64,000 bases of DNA, taken from assembly GCA_037962975.1 (NCBI GenBank), contig CM075669.1:249897351-249961350 (forward strand), in the 5' to 3' direction. The notes beneath the pieces were generated by a model. The model ran no database searches. It had not been told where the DNA came from and worked only from the letters and a program-made list of their open reading frames with translations. A program made the position numbers and the translations under genes. Below, in pieces: positions 33,692 to 47,230 of this stretch; within the stretch, counting starts at the first letter, position 1; the number at the start of each line of letters is the position of its first letter. The stretch is from Clitoria ternatea (Eukaryota; Streptophyta; Magnoliopsida; Fabales; Fabaceae).

Positions 33692-36659
33692 ATGTTCATT
33701 CACTATTCAAAAAGTTTATTACACAAAAAGAAGCTATAAGTTAGATATATAGTTGGGAAGGGTGGTCCACCACCAGTCCAGCACGGTGGCACCGGCCAAT
33801 GATAGATGATCACTCGTTCCTCTTTCTCTTCCCTATTCCTTTTCATTCAGAAATTTCACTCTTTAATTGGTTGACATAGACCCACCCACTTGTGCTTGTT
33901 CACGATAAGAATAAACCTATTTTGGGTGTACATGTTTCATTTTTACATATCTTCGAATTTTACGACATGTGTATCAACCAAAAAAATTCTTCCTCAAATC
34001 ATTATCAATATATTTCATATACTTTTGTAATTCTATCAATACTGATCGTTTCTTTTCAAAATTTTGAACATAATAAATATTTTAAAATTATTTTTTACCT
34101 GATATATTCTAAACGCTTAATATAATTAGTTATATCTATAATGGATTATTGAACTAAGTAATCTAAAAAATAATATTAACCAATCACGAAATAAGTCATG
34201 TTCATTGCAACCACATATAAGAGGGAAATTCCCACTGCATATATGTAGATATGGTTTGGTTTGAGGGAATAGTTTTTATTGATTAGTAATTAGTGTAGTG
34301 GTTAAATATCTTGTCCAGGATTTGATCTTAATTTATGCAAATACCAGAGATTAATATTTGAACTCATGACTTATAAAATATCATGAGAAAACTTTTACCC
34401 AAAAAGTTATGATAAACTAAAATCATACTATAATTTCTCGGGGCAAAGAGTTGAAAACACAACAGAATTAACACTTAATAGCAGTAGCAAGGAACTCTAG
34501 CAGCTAAATAAAGATTCAATTGCAAGATTTCAGGAGTTCACTTTGTGTTTCTTGGGAACCTGTTAAAAGAATAGAGTTTATAAATCTAAGTTAGTTTACG
34601 AATTGAGTTTGTGTAACATAAAAGAATCACCTAAACTTCGGAATCAGACAAATTTGCTTTGTGGCATAGTCATTTTTTTCTTTAACCTATTTTTATATTC
34701 GTATTTAAAAGAATACACCATGAAATTGGGAGAGAAAAACATGCATTTTGTTGTTGAGAAATCACTATCCATTGAAACAAATAAATATATTAAGACGATG
34801 AACCGCCGGACATCCGTACATTATACTTTGACTAAAAGACAAAGTTTGACTAATTTTTTTATATCGATGTTACAGTGCCGTGTTATACTGCAACTTTTGT
34901 TTTGTACCCAAGCTACTGGCTAGATCGGACGGTTAGGATTCGGATAAAGAAAAATCAGTAAATCATATCCGTCGGATGTTGATCATGACTATTAATTGTG
35001 TGCTTAGTCATCAATTTATCATTCATCATGTTGACGTGATCTTATTAACAATACATTTAATCATGTGATTAAGAAAGGATAATCTAGATGTCAGTATACC
35101 TCAAAAAAAAAAATATCCAGAAAAAAGGATAATCTAGATGTGTTGTTTACTTTTCCTTTTTCTTTTAAAAAAAAAGTTGTAAGTAAGTGGTTTGGTTGTG
35201 TGAAAGTAAAATTAATTATTTTTTTACAAAAACTTAAATTAATTATAGATCAATCAACGTGATCTTTTAAAATTAATTTTAAAGTAACATAATTTTTGAG
35301 AAATAAATATTGCTACTTTTTGGATTTTTTTTTACTCAAATCTATCAACATAGTTAAAGGAATATATATTTGACTTTTCTTTAATTAGGTGAGATTTCAG
35401 GTTTAAATTGGGTGAAAAAATTCACGTGAAAAGTGCAACTCTCATCTCATGTTTGTCTCTAGTGGAATCTATATGTAATTAAACAAAAAAATTTATGACT
35501 CTAACTTTTACTTATTTAATTGTGTAATACTTGAAAATTTTATTTTTTCTAGGTAGACCTAAAGTGTTCCACATGCCAAAATTAAAAACTAATCCGAGAT
35601 AATCTATTTTGTATTCACTGAAAACTAATCAATTTAAGAGATAATCTATTTTATATTCATTGAAAACCAAACCATACTAATAATTGATACATTTTCAAAA
35701 TGGATTTTAACTCTCCTAACAAATTTCTTTATATGAATATAACATAATTTACATTCATAAACAACATATTTAAAGAACAGACTCAACTATCTATTAACTG
35801 GTAATTGAATAAAATTTTTAATCTAACTATTTCCCCCTATATTTATTTTTTATTAATAAAATATAATTAGTAGAAAAGTAACTAGTACTTAATAATATGT
35901 CAAATGATTTAGTTTAGTTGGTTGAAGTAAATGCTTGAATTATTGTAAGTTTTCTCATAAAAACAAACAACAATAAACAAAAATTTTCTTCTATTTAAAT
36001 AGACAAGTAAAAACAAAAGTAACAATAAGATGTTTTTATTATACCTTAAATGGGAGAGATTGATGATCCATAAGAGCCTCAAAAAGAAGTTATTAGGAAT
36101 AACTTGTATTTACTAAAAAAATATGATATATGGTTCGGAAGTACCATAACTGGTTGTATCTACTGAATATTTAATAAATATAAAAATTAATAAGAATTTA
36201 AGAGAGATAATAGATACAATACTATATTTAATAATATGTGTCATTTTATGATTAATTGAAACCAATAACACAGATTATATTATAATTTCTCCCAGTTGAT
36301 TTTGCTAAATCTTCCAAATATATAAATTTCCTAATTAAACACTTACAATGATTTTTACCATATTTTCAAGCACCTAGAAAAAATAAGCTAATTTTTTAAT
36401 GTGACATATGTACACCGTATCATTGTGCAAACCTTTTATATATATTCTATGAGTTTATTAGGTTTAGATATATCTCAAGATTTGATGAACGTCTATAGGT
36501 ACCTAGAGAAATACCTTCGGATCACTCATCAATAAGGTTCTTGTATTGATGAAATTTGATATATTACCTTATAAATATAAGTTCAATCTTTAACCAAAAG
36601 AATATTTGTTGGTAACATTTTTATTTTTCAACAATCATATACTCGTGTTTTAATATATT
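33692..36659. other. AT-rich intergenic DNA
   Basis: Only short, compositionally random open frames. A sentence-like segment TAGTGTAGTGGTTAAATATC ... GGATTTGATCTT near 34294 vaguely recalls tRNA-derived SINE boxes but is too weak to call. Nothing else seen. Confidence 0.4.
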
Positions 36660-37215
36660 ATAAACCTTTGACCTTAAACTCAAAACCATTACTACCATCA
36701 CTAACGTCACTACCACTGCCTGCCACCATTATCGTCATTGGCACCACCATTACCACAATCGCCATAGTCATCACCTTTGCTACCAACACCATTACCACCA
36801 CCACTGTCGCAATCATCCTCACCTCACTTTCACCATTGTTATTGCCACCACCACCACTACCATTACCACAACGACTGCGACCATAACCTTAAACCTTGAA
36901 CATCCATTGCCTCACTACCACCATTACCACGGCCTCATTGTCATCGCCCCCTCAACCATCACCATCAACTCCACCACTATACCACCATCACTATCGTCGT
37001 TGTCACCATAACTACACCACCATCATCACCATCGTCTCCATCACCATGAGTATATTATTGTTGTTGGTTCTGTGTAATAGTTGAGATTAAATAAAAATTT
37101 GGTAACAACTTTTTAAAATTAAAAAGCGTAAAAACTAAAACATAAAACTGAAAACCAAAAATAAATTTTGATTTTTTTAAAAAATTTTAGAACTAAAAAA
37201 CAAAGATGAGAACCT
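36660..37215. repeat. ACC-rich dispersed repeat, copy 1
   Basis: A degenerate (ACC/CAT)n core at 36690-37050 is followed by an A-rich tail (AAAACATAAAACTGAAAACC then TAGAACTAAAAAAC). The same layout in the same orientation occurs at 42290-42805, so it is one repeat family and not a gene. Open frames here are Thr/Pro/Ile low-complexity. Confidence 0.6.
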
Positions 37216-38510
37216 TAGATTTTTGCATAACAATTTTACCTAAGCTATATTTATGAGGAAATTTCACCTAAAATTTTTCATAATAATTTAGAAACTAAAT
37301 TAATGTGATTGTTCTCATCAAAATTATATATTATTAATTTTTGTTATACCCTTCATTAATCACCCATAAAAATACACTTATAAAATGTTTGATACATGAA
37401 TCTTTTTTTAATTCCTAAAATTTTATATAAATATTTTAATAACTTTTTCTAAAAAACTAAAAATATTTTAATTAAGCCAAACGTATTAAAAACATTTACA
37501 GGAAATATAACTCCCATAAAATATAATTCATGAGAAACAATTCTCAAGTTTTAAAAAAAACTGTGCATCAAACACCTAAAAAGTTAAGATAATGGACATA
37601 ATTAGTACATTATTTATCGTTTTATCATAAAATGACATGAATTTGTTTTTTTAAAATGACAAGTACCATGAAATGAAAGAAGTGTATTTATTTTTAACAA
37701 AAAAAGTGCTTTCGTAATTTTCTTTTTTCAAATATTCATCTAACTATATCTTTTATTTTTTCTCTCATATCTTGTTATTATCGTATCTATTATTACTATA
37801 AAAAAAAACACCTTTATATCAATCATTTATGTTAATCCACACACATAGATACATAGGTAAATAGAGAGAGAAAGTTTACGGGTTTAAAGAAAACTGAAAG
37901 AGTTGAATAATAGAAGATTTCATATCATATATGAACGTTATTTCATTTTACTTATAAAGAAAAGTTTGGATGTGTTGAATCTTATGGGCTCATCAAGGTT
38001 AGAACCTGTTCCAAAGTTCAATTAACACTTACAGAAAGCATTTACATATTCTAAAATTTATACAAGTAACCTTATGAACAAAAATACAATCATTAACCAA
38101 CTAGAGGGTTTGGGTTCTATTGTGGCTCTCCTTCTCCCTCTCTTGCTTTAAAGTTCCTTTGTATAAAAAAAAAATAATTGGATAGTTTATAAGTATATTT
38201 TAGCTAATAACAACGATAACTTATCTAAGATTTAAAAATTATTTCATATCTAAAATGATAATTAAATTCTCGATAGTAAATTAAAGAAGGAAGAGTTTGT
38301 TGGTTAAACTGCAGTCTTGAGTTACAAATTTCTTTTGTTTAATGCGTTAGCCATTATTTACCCACCTGCCTACAATACAGTAGTGTTCGTATGGTTTCCA
38401 ATTAGGGAAACGGAGTTGGAGAAATGAAAAAATTTAAAGGTTGATATTGATCATTTACATTATTTAATCATAGGATTTATTTTTAGAGTTGGTCAAAAAA
38501 CACACCTTAA
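37216..38510. other. Intergenic DNA upstream of the SAUR gene
   Basis: AT-rich. 37490-37580 resembles part of the element at 39837-40269 (TATAATTCATGAGAAA, GCATCAAACACCT). No gene seen. The last 300 bp may hold regulatory sites of the SAUR gene. Confidence 0.35.
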
Positions 38511-38736
38511 TTCATGCTAATGTGCCTCTGTCCACAGGGAAAACGGAAAGGAAAAATAGGTTTTCAATTTCCAATTCACTCATTACTCCCTCCCTCCAAC
38601 TCCGGAATGGGACGGCACATGGACCCCACTTTAAAGCTGCCCCTCCCCACTAAGGCACCATTAGGCCTATTTTATTTGGATTCCGTATTAAGTACGAACA
38701 AAATACACACGGGTACAATTAAATCATTAGAATTCC

Positions 38737-38743
38737 TATATAA
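38737..38743 (+). promoter_or_regulatory. TATA-like box just upstream of the SAUR gene
   Basis: TATATAA in TCCTATATAAGAAACAC. It is only 35 bp before the chosen ATG, which would leave a leader of about 10 nt, so either this is not the functional TATA box or the leader is unusually short. Confidence 0.4.
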
Positions 38744-38777
38744 GAAACACAAGATACCTTTGAAAGCAAACAAGATC

Positions 38778-39080
38778 ATGAAGGTGAAGAAGGGGTGGCT
38801 AGTTGTTGAAGTGGAAGAGGAATTGCAAGAGGGTGAAGGAAGGTGTCAAAGATTTGAGATCCCAATTTCGTATCTTTATCATCCTCTTTTCAAGCGTCTT
38901 CTTGACAAAGCCTACGAAGTTTATGGCTACCAAACCGAGGGTCCCCTCAAGTTGCCATGTTCAATTGATGATTTTCTTCATCTTCGTTGGAGAATCCAGA
39001 AAGAATCCACACCCCACCACCACCATCATAATCATCTTCACCACCAACTCCCTCACGCCTTGTATTTCCACTCTTGTTAA
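38778..39080 (+). CDS. SAUR-family auxin-responsive protein
   Basis: A single-exon 100-residue protein. KKGWLVVEV (residues 4-12), RFEIPISYLYHPLFKRLLDK (about 25-44), AYEVYGYQTEGPLKLPC and DDFLHLRWRI form the SAUR core domain, followed by a His-rich tail. SAURs are small, unstable, auxin-induced proteins. Many promote acid growth by inhibiting PP2C-D phosphatases and so keeping plasma-membrane H+-ATPase active; that role is family knowledge, not seen here. The start is the ATG at 38778, which places KKG close to the N-terminus as in relatives. The frame is open upstream to an ATG at 38514, but that extension has no SAUR features. Single-exon structure and size are typical. No frame defects. 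It is the clearest protein-coding host gene in the window. Confidence 0.88.
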   Translation: MKVKKGWLVVEVEEELQEGEGRCQRFEIPISYLYHPLFKRLLDKAYEVYGYQTEGPLKLPCSIDDFLHLRWRIQKESTPHHHHHNHLHHQLPHALYFHSC

Positions 39081-39833
39081 CTAATTCCCCCACTTGTACA
39101 ATTTCCCCCTTTTTCTTTTCTTTTTCAAGAAAAACAAAATAGAGAAAAGATTGACATCGCTCACGCTCTGTATACACTTCAAGAAGAGAAATATCAATTA
39201 CCATGATACTCGATTCTGTGTTTTTCTATTTAATTTTCTCTCTAATTTTTTCTTGAATCGTAATCTTTAATTAACTATATCCGTGTCGCATGAATTAGCG
39301 TGGTTCATAGCGAATTCAAAGATATGTTAAAAGAAAATGTAGATGATGATCCGTACACGTATCATGCTATATAGGTACAGTTTTCATTTTGGTTATTACG
39401 TACATATACATTTAGCAACAACGCGTGATTAATTGAGGTTTTCAGATAGGATAAGCTTCATTGTTAACTGATTCAATTTAATTGATTTTTTTAAATAATA
39501 GTACTAAGTTGATTTAAGTGCAGATTCTCTTTGATAATTTAGTCTTCTTTAATTTGAACTTAGTTTGATTTAATATGCTGATTCTATCCGATATGACTAC
39601 TGAAAATTATAATTTTAAACATGACTTTCATTCTAAAACTATTTGCTCTTTATTTGTTTAATTTATTTTATATTATTGTCATTTTATAAATTAAAGACTT
39701 TAATAAATTTTTTTCAATTAGTTATATCCTCCTATAGTAATTATAGGAAAGAGTTGCATTTATTTATTTATATATTTTGGTAAGTAGTTGCATTTATTTT
39801 TCTCTCCACTGAAATTTTCATTTTAAGAGGTGT
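39081..39833. other. SAUR 3' flank and intergenic DNA
   Basis: Pyrimidine-rich 3' UTR-like sequence up to about 39150, then AT-rich DNA without a recognisable feature. Confidence 0.4.
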
Positions 39834-39836
39834 TGG

Positions 39837-40269
39837 CTACCATCTTGTTTTGATTTTTGGGGAATTATAATTCGGGCATTCTTACGTTTCATATAATTAT
39901 TTTAAAAAGTGTTCTTGAAAAATTAGATTTTTTAAAAATTTATTTTTATTAATAATTTTCATCAAAACTTTCCCATTAAATAGGGTGAGAATCCTAATTT
40001 CCCCTAGTCTAGAAGTTTTTTTTACTGTTAAAAATACAATTATATATCATATATAAACTTATTTAAACTTTTCTTGCATATTAAATTCCCATTCAAAATT
40101 ATCAAAAATTCAATAATGGTAAAAATTTAAAATATCCGTGTAATTTTCCCAAGAACATTTTAGTCATACCAAACATATTTATAACATTCTTGAGAAATAT
40201 AATTTCTAAATAGTATAATTCCTAGGAAATATAATTCGATTTTAGAAAATACCTATGCACCAAACACCT
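39837..40269. mobile_element. Small MITE-like element, tentative
   Basis: GAGGTGTTGG at the left and CCAAACACCT at the right are inverted. TAA is present at 39834-39836 and 40270-40272. The body is AT-rich and about 430 bp, with no coding capacity. The inverted repeat is short, so the call is tentative. Confidence 0.35.
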
Positions 40270-40272
40270 TAA

Positions 40273-42289
40273 GTCCACAAAAAAAGTAAGTGTTACACTA
40301 ATGCCCTTTAAAAAATTAGAAATGAATTTTTATTTAAAATTATCAATTTATTGATCTTGATTTTCAAGGCAGTCTCACGTTATATTGATCTTGTAAAAAA
40401 AAACATAATATTCATCTCATAAAAACTTCCTAATTTCAATTCTTAAACAATGTCTTTTAAGATATTAATTAACGAAATTCAAGAAGTAAAACTAGTATGA
40501 TTTTAATTTGGTCATTGTTTAGTTCCTCCATTAATATTGTCTTGTGTATAGCTCGGTGGAGTCACTGAATCATGTTTATGAAATTCATTTTAGTCTTTAA
40601 CTAATTAGGGTTAATGAAAGGAGGGGTTAAATTAAGTTAAATAGCAAACCTATAAATTAGACATCAAAATCATATAAACATATAAACTTGGTTTTGTTCT
40701 AAATAATTGATAACAAAATCAAGTTACACAGCCTAAACGCATGAAAATAATTTAAGCTAGCTAAACATTCATATTGTCATTGGATTGTGTACATCCTCGT
40801 ATTTTAACTATTCCCTAAGTTTTAAGAACTAAACTAAGGGATGCTTTGACAATTTACACCATAGTTATAAAACTTGAATTAACCTAACCAGTCTAATCAG
40901 TTAAATTGTAATTAGTGTTGAGTCAACTACTACACTAATTAGGTATACAAACTAGTAAAAGTTGTTAGTCAAACCAATTGAATCAATCAATGATTCGTCT
41001 AGTTGAACATTGTTAGAATCCTGACAAGTGTACAGGATCATTGTAGCTTTGAAATTTGTAAATAAGGGTCGTCGTCCTCCGGAACTTGTAATTAGTTGAA
41101 TGATTGTTCATAGTTTATCACAAAAACATACAAAAATTGCAACAAAGCATGAAAAGGATGATTTTGAGTTTTTATAATTTAAAACAAGAAATGTAAACTA
41201 ATTAAAAGCGTTAAACTTCTCTTTTTAAATTATGTTCTTATAATTATTAAATTTAATTTTGGAATCAACCAAGACACTAAAACTCAAATTCACTAAACTT
41301 GATCCCTCAGAGTAAAGATCTTAATCCCTGTCTTTAAGCGAAGATCCCTTTAACGAGTAAAGATAGAATCAATTTTATAAACAAGTAATGATAACTATTA
41401 TTCTTAACCATATCCCTCGAAATCAAGCACAATAGGTAATTCAATTGTTAACTCGAAAATCACAAGCACAAACACGAGTCATTCTCCTAAATAAAACATG
41501 AATTAGATAGAATTAAAATACTAACTTGAATTACATAAAGAAGCCAAAAGTAATTACAAAGTCATAACTTTACTAAGGTCATTCACTCCTAAAAAAAAAA
41601 GAGGGCTAGCCCCACATAACTACATTACGACTTACAAAATGCTACAAAATTAAGAAATTGCACAGAATCTTCAAAGATTGTCAAGCTCCGAGGTGCCAAA
41701 AATGGTGTTCCCATCTATCCCCTGTGTTCCCTCAAGTTTGCATGCTCGAATGATTTGTTTTTAGGCCCTTTATATAGCCCAGCAGTTGAATGGATGATGT
41801 GTTGTCTCACTACATTCGCCTACGCGAGCCAACCTTATATAGACAAATTGCCTAAATTTTGCTTCATTCACTTGAGCGACAATGGCTCGCCTAAGAAAAT
41901 CTCTGACCTTCAACACCCTTTAGAACTCTTTGCTTTCATCCTTATTTTGAGTTTATTTTCCAACAAAACAACAATAAAACACAAGTGAGGCTAAAATATA
42001 TAAAGATGCTTGGTATTTATAAAATTAAAATAAAAAATGCTAGTTAATGGGTGCTTAGCTACGTAAAATAAAGGGGAAAAATATATGAAAAGTATCTTAA
42101 AATAGACATCTATCAAACATGTGGTCTAAGCGACTAAACTAGTTGTCTAACTGGGTGAACCAATCAAATCAATTAATTATTTTTTAAAGCATTGCAGGCC
42201 AACCCGCTATCAAAGTGGGGCAAGTCAAATTCCAGCCCGCTACCAAACCCAGGTCGCTTTAGATTTGGCGGGTTAAAGGTTGGTTGGCC
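40273..42289. other. AT-rich intergenic DNA
   Basis: A moderately GC-richer stretch at 41030-41990 (GTCGTCGTCCTCCGGAAC, then CTACGCGAGCC / GAGCGACAATGGCTCGCC) looks like dispersed repeat sequence but could not be assigned. No gene seen. Confidence 0.35.
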
Positions 42290-42805
42290 TGCATTAACAA
42301 TCTTAGTCACCATAACCACCATCGTCGTTATTGCCACCACCACCACCACCACCTCTATTGTCAATGCCACCATCACCACCTTCTCCATCACGACCGCCTC
42401 TGTTACCACCATCACTAGTGTTATCACCATCGTTATGACGATAATGACTTCCACTACCACAATCGTTGCCATTGCAAGCATCCCTTCCACCACCACTATC
42501 ACCACCGTGACCACCACCACCACTGTCATTACCATCATCATTGTCGTTGTCGCTACCGCCATTACCACAGCCACCATAACGACGACCACCACCCTCGGTG
42601 CCACCACCATCAACACTATAAAGGATTTATTATTACTATTAATATTATTATGTTATTGTTGTTGTTTATGTGTAGTAGTTTTAATTGTAATTATGAAAGT
42701 TTTACAACAAATTTTTAAAATTTAAAACGATATAAAGTAAAACATAAAACTAAAAACCAAAAACAAGTCTTAGTTTTTAAAAATTTTAAAATTAAAAATT
42801 AAAAA
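42290..42805. repeat. ACC-rich dispersed repeat, copy 2
   Basis: Same organisation as 36660-37215: an imperfect ACC/ATC core, then TTATTGTTGTTG, then AAAACATAAAACTAAAAACC. Long low-complexity frames on both strands (Thr/Ile one way, Val/Met the other) are by-products. Confidence 0.6.
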
Positions 42806-45545
42806 CCACCTTCAACAGAGCCTTAGTTTATTACTATATCATCTATTGTGTTTTTATTTCAATTATACATATGTAGAAAGTTAAATATGATAAATAATTA
42901 TGCATGCGCTATATGTATATTATTTTTTTCCATTCTACTTTATTTACTATTTACGTCCCTTAATATAGATCCAATAAAAAAATCTTTAGTCTTTAATATA
43001 AGAACTCCTATAAATTATTAACAGCATTAATTAATTATTTTCCAAAATACTCTTAACAGTGAAACACCTTTTTTTAATCCAACGGAAAACTAAATGTATT
43101 ACATTGATTTAAACTAATTTTTCTCTCCAACCTATTAAACAACTTAGGTGACCAAAACATCTAAAAGACGTGCCTTCTTGTATGGAATGCAAATAATTTT
43201 TAGTTGTAAATTCCTTAAGTATCAATATCCTTTTCCAATGCAGATTTTATTTTAAAAATCAACGGCAGCGGGGGACTCATAGGAAATTTTATTTTAAAAA
43301 TCTATGGCGCCAAGCGCTCGAAAAAATTTTAGAAATGAAAAACTTAAGTTTGAAAATTAAAATAAAGTCATTAATGAAGAATGAGACTAAGATTGCGGGT
43401 TTTAATAATTACATGGGTAATTTTTTAAAAGTTTAACTTGTATCTTTACATATGATAAGAGATCAAAAATAAAATTGTTTTATTGAAATTTTGTGTAAAA
43501 ATTTATTAGAAACTTATACAAGTATTAATGATGCTTTTAAATAAAAATTTTATATTTCTTGATCTCTTAACTTATTTAAAATTACACAGTTTAGGTAAAC
43601 CAGTTTTAAAAAAATACTACAGACAAATTAAATTATTTTAATTATATTAACCATATTTTCTTAAAAACTGAAATTAAGGATTCTTATATTATATTAAGAG
43701 ACCAAAAAAGTATCATTTAAAATAATGTCTATGATTTTAAGAAAATTCATTATAGTTAAATTGTTAAATGAGACCACTGTAATCAATAAAATGTTATCAT
43801 TACATATGTTATCATTACATGATATAGAATTATCATGTAATACAATTGTGAATCTATTTAGGTAAAAAAATTAAGAAAAGTCTTACTAGAAAACAAATAA
43901 TATTTTATTAACTTTTGAAAATGGCATATTTTAGATAACTTAAAATTCTTAAATAATAAGTAAAAGAAGATGGAGGAAGTATATTCTTGAGTAGAGTACA
44001 TAAGGAGAAAATGATAAATTATAGATTATAACATAAGTAGTTGTTGGATGGTTCTGAGTTGTTTAGAACATTGCATTTGTCGACATGATCCACCTGTGAT
44101 ATGATGATAATATATAAAGTATAATGTTAATGGACCATTCAAAAGCTATATGTGGTTGTCAAATTCACAAAGAGTAAGGTCTTTTTCCTTGTGGATTATT
44201 TTGCAACTTAGGGATATGCTCTTTTGTTAAAGCAGCATTTTGGGCCTTGTGTGTTGGGTCTCTGTCTGCCTCCTTGTAATGTGGTGGCAAAACTTCACTT
44301 AGAAGTAGTTGTTGTTCCTATGTTGAGGAGGTACCCCTCCCTCATCCACCTAATATACCCTTTAATTGTCACTTTCTTGAGATGGTGCCCCATCCTCCTT
44401 TCCTCCCTTCTTTTGAAAATATGTCTCTCATATGATTGGTTTCTTTTATAAGGTTTTTTAATAATACTCTTAAATGTTTGAATTAGTTCTGTAAATTTTA
44501 TGTACTAAAGGTTCAGTTCTAAATACTATACTCACATCTATTAAACAATATAAAAGTATACTCATTTTAAGAGAATAAAGCCTAAAGATGGATCTACATG
44601 TTAAGGATTTTTACAGTCTATTAGATTGATTTTAAGATAAAATATTATCCAATTCGATTAAATTATTAGTTTATAGTTTGACTTAGTTTGGTTGAAAAGT
44701 AACATGTCATTCAATTTAATTTAAATCCAATTCGATCAATTATGGTCTGGATTGGACCAGTTATTTCAATTTTTGTTTTATTTTTTTAACATTTAATATT
44801 GTTATTTTTTATTTTAAATAAATTCAATATTATTAAGTAATTTTATAAATTCAAGATGCTGATTGCCACATAAAAATTTGATGTTTTAATGTTATATTTG
44901 TGTAAATAAGAAAATATTGTCTTTTATGTTTATTTCTAATATTGGTTAATATATTAAAAAAACCGGTTAATGACTGTTAGATGATGATGTTGGGCACTGT
45001 TTACTCACTTAACCAAACAGACTACTTAAGTGATCTTCTGAATTCCGATTGCAAAGCGTGGTTGGTTAGGTATTAAACCAAAGGATAGGTTCTAATTATG
45101 GTTTAGAGAATATGCAGATTTTGTGAAGGATTGTTAGTGTAACACATTTGCGTATGTTGGATTTACACACGGCGAAATTGTTAGTGGTGAATGAAACGCT
45201 AACCTTCAACACTCAATAACTCACAACTAGAAGACAACTAAAGAACAAATGCACTCAGGAAGTGTCTTGTTTTCCTACAATGTTGATGTACTTACAAAAT
45301 GTGATCACGTTTATTTCAACTTTTGATATACGTCGTTTTCTTTATCTCATATACGTCGTTTAAAAATATGTTTTTCTTTAATTTCATGTAATCTATTAAG
45401 ATTGATCCAGTAATAAGGTCCAAAAATTGTAGGCCCAATTTCCTACCTATTTTACCACTTTTTGGTGCTTTGTTTTGGACTTTAGGCCCATTTATCTAAA
45501 GTATTCAATTCCCCCCAAAAAAAACCAAGAAACAGTTATCTTTAA
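42806..45545. other. AT-rich intergenic DNA with a dispersed repeat
   Basis: 43440-43580 shares recognisable sequence with 52565-52690 (GTTTTATT(G/A)AAA, TTTTAAATAAAAATTTTATAT-like). No gene seen elsewhere. Confidence 0.35.
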
Positions 45546-47230
45546 TTAAAAAGAAATGGAAGCATATGTGGAGAGGGTTAGCAGATTTTGGTCCATTTCT
45601 GAGATTCAAATTCTAATTCAACTCAATACAAACCCAATGCTCTTCATCGTTTCACACCTTCACAATGGTATTATCTATCTTCTACACCCTTTTTTATTTT
45701 TAGTTTTCTTCTCACAATAACTGATCCATTAATTGTATTATTCTGCACTTGTATGTATCTAGTAACTTGTTTTATACACAAATTTGGGGAATTGCTACAA
45801 TATACAATGCAAAGTTGGACTAACTTTTGTACAACACAACTCCAATGCACATCTGGTTGCAATTAGTATTCTAAAATCCATTTCTGAGTGATTATTAGTA
45901 GTAGTACTTTTATCAGGTTCGTAGCAGTAAGGTCATTAGATATATGTTAGAAACACTCTGTGGGGATCAATTTTTTTATATATACAAAATACAAGCCCAA
46001 TGTGCTTCAAATCAGAATTATAAAGATTTCTGTCAGGTGGAGTGAGACAGAGAGGTAGAATTATTCAAACTAAGCAAATGCTCTACAAATCTTTGTTTTC
46101 AAGAAATAATCCATAAATAGTTCAATACTCCCGCCTCAGCGCAGGAAATGCAGTCTTGTGGGTTGTTGAACGTTAAGCCAAAAGGGGATTCATTTGAGGG
46201 ATTTGTGTTAGAGATATGAAGTAATGAGATTATGTTGTAAGTTTGACCATGAAACTTACAAGCTCCTCAAAAGCTCTTCCAAACACTTTATTAGCCTGTA
46301 AGCATATTAGCTATATCATGGTGTGATAAACTCTTTCTCAATCCTGAATTGTGTATCGGCCAAGGTTTATAGAGGATGTTATGAGAATCCTGTTGAAATT
46401 GAATCTAATGCCTCTTCGCATGTAATTAAAGATAGATCTATTGGCCTCAATAATTATCTATGTTGTTTGGCTTCATCTGTTTTAGCGATTTGATTTGATT
46501 AAATATACTGTTGCTTAGTTGCTAAAAGTGGCTCGGACTAATTAATAGTACTTGGCTTCATCTATTCACGTGTGGTTTGCAATCTTCATTTTATGTAAAT
46601 GTTGCAGGAAATGGTTCTGTTTTTGCATTTGGCGATATAGTGCTTGGACTAATAGTACTTGACCTCATACGCTCGTGCACACACGCGCTTGGACTAATTG
46701 TACCCTTCATTTGGAATTCACTTATGGTTCGCATTCTTCATTTTATGTAAATGCTGCAGGAGATGTTTCTGTTTCACATTTGGTGAAATAGAATTTGATA
46801 AGTTTGTAAGTTCAATTGATGGTATTTTTTTTCTACACTATCTGCTACTGTTTGTATTGACTAGTGGCTTCTTCAATAGAAATATTCAGTGCATGGGGGA
46901 GATGAATGATGCAACAAGACTGTCCTTGATTAGTAACCTTTCACACTCAGGAAGTTGCATGTGGTGCCTATCACACCTGTATCCTGAATAGCGGTTAATC
47001 AGTTTTTGAACTTAAGGTTGTGCTGATTTGGTAATTGGTATTGTCACATCTTCATTGTAAATTTGTCTGTGTACATTCTACTTAACTTTGTACGTCGGTT
47101 TCAAATGAGAGTAGTGCACTGTTTGGTGTTGGGTATCCCCTGTAATCCTGTTTGCCCTCTATAAATTTGGTTACATTTTTTATTCATTTATTTTACATCT
47201 GCATGGTATTATGATTCTTTTATTTTTCCC
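45546..47230 (+). other. Possible spliced transcript of unknown function
   Basis: Gene-like texture only. There is a candidate first exon (ATG 45640, 10 codons, then GTATTA donor at about 45668), T-rich introns, two near-identical acceptor-like sites (ATGTTGCAG at about 46609 and ATGCTGCAG at about 46760), and a last-exon-like stretch (about 46894-46991, MGEMNDATRLSLISNLSHSG to TAG) followed by T-rich 3' UTR-like sequence. I do not recognise the product and no continuous protein can be assembled with confidence. It could be a non-coding RNA, a decayed gene or chance. Confidence 0.2.
46562..46800. repeat. Imperfect direct duplication, period about 150 bp
   Basis: TTCAC(G)TGTGGTTTGCAATCTTCATTTTATGTAAATG-like sequence, then a TGCAGGA(A/G)ATG(G)TTCTGTTT-type acceptor region, occurs at about 46562-46630 and again at about 46715-46785. 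Confidence 0.6.

Noticed and set aside
34290..34390. tRNA-derived SINE-like A and B boxes
   Set aside because: Box-like strings are too degenerate and no poly-A tail or target duplication was found.
36668..37084. Thr/Pro-rich open frames
   Set aside because: They come from a degenerate ACC trinucleotide tract that recurs at 42.3 kb. The same applies to 42173-42725.
38514..38777. N-terminal extension of the SAUR protein to an upstream ATG
   Set aside because: The extra 88 residues have no similarity to SAUR proteins and include the promoter-like TATATAA. The family start fits 38778.
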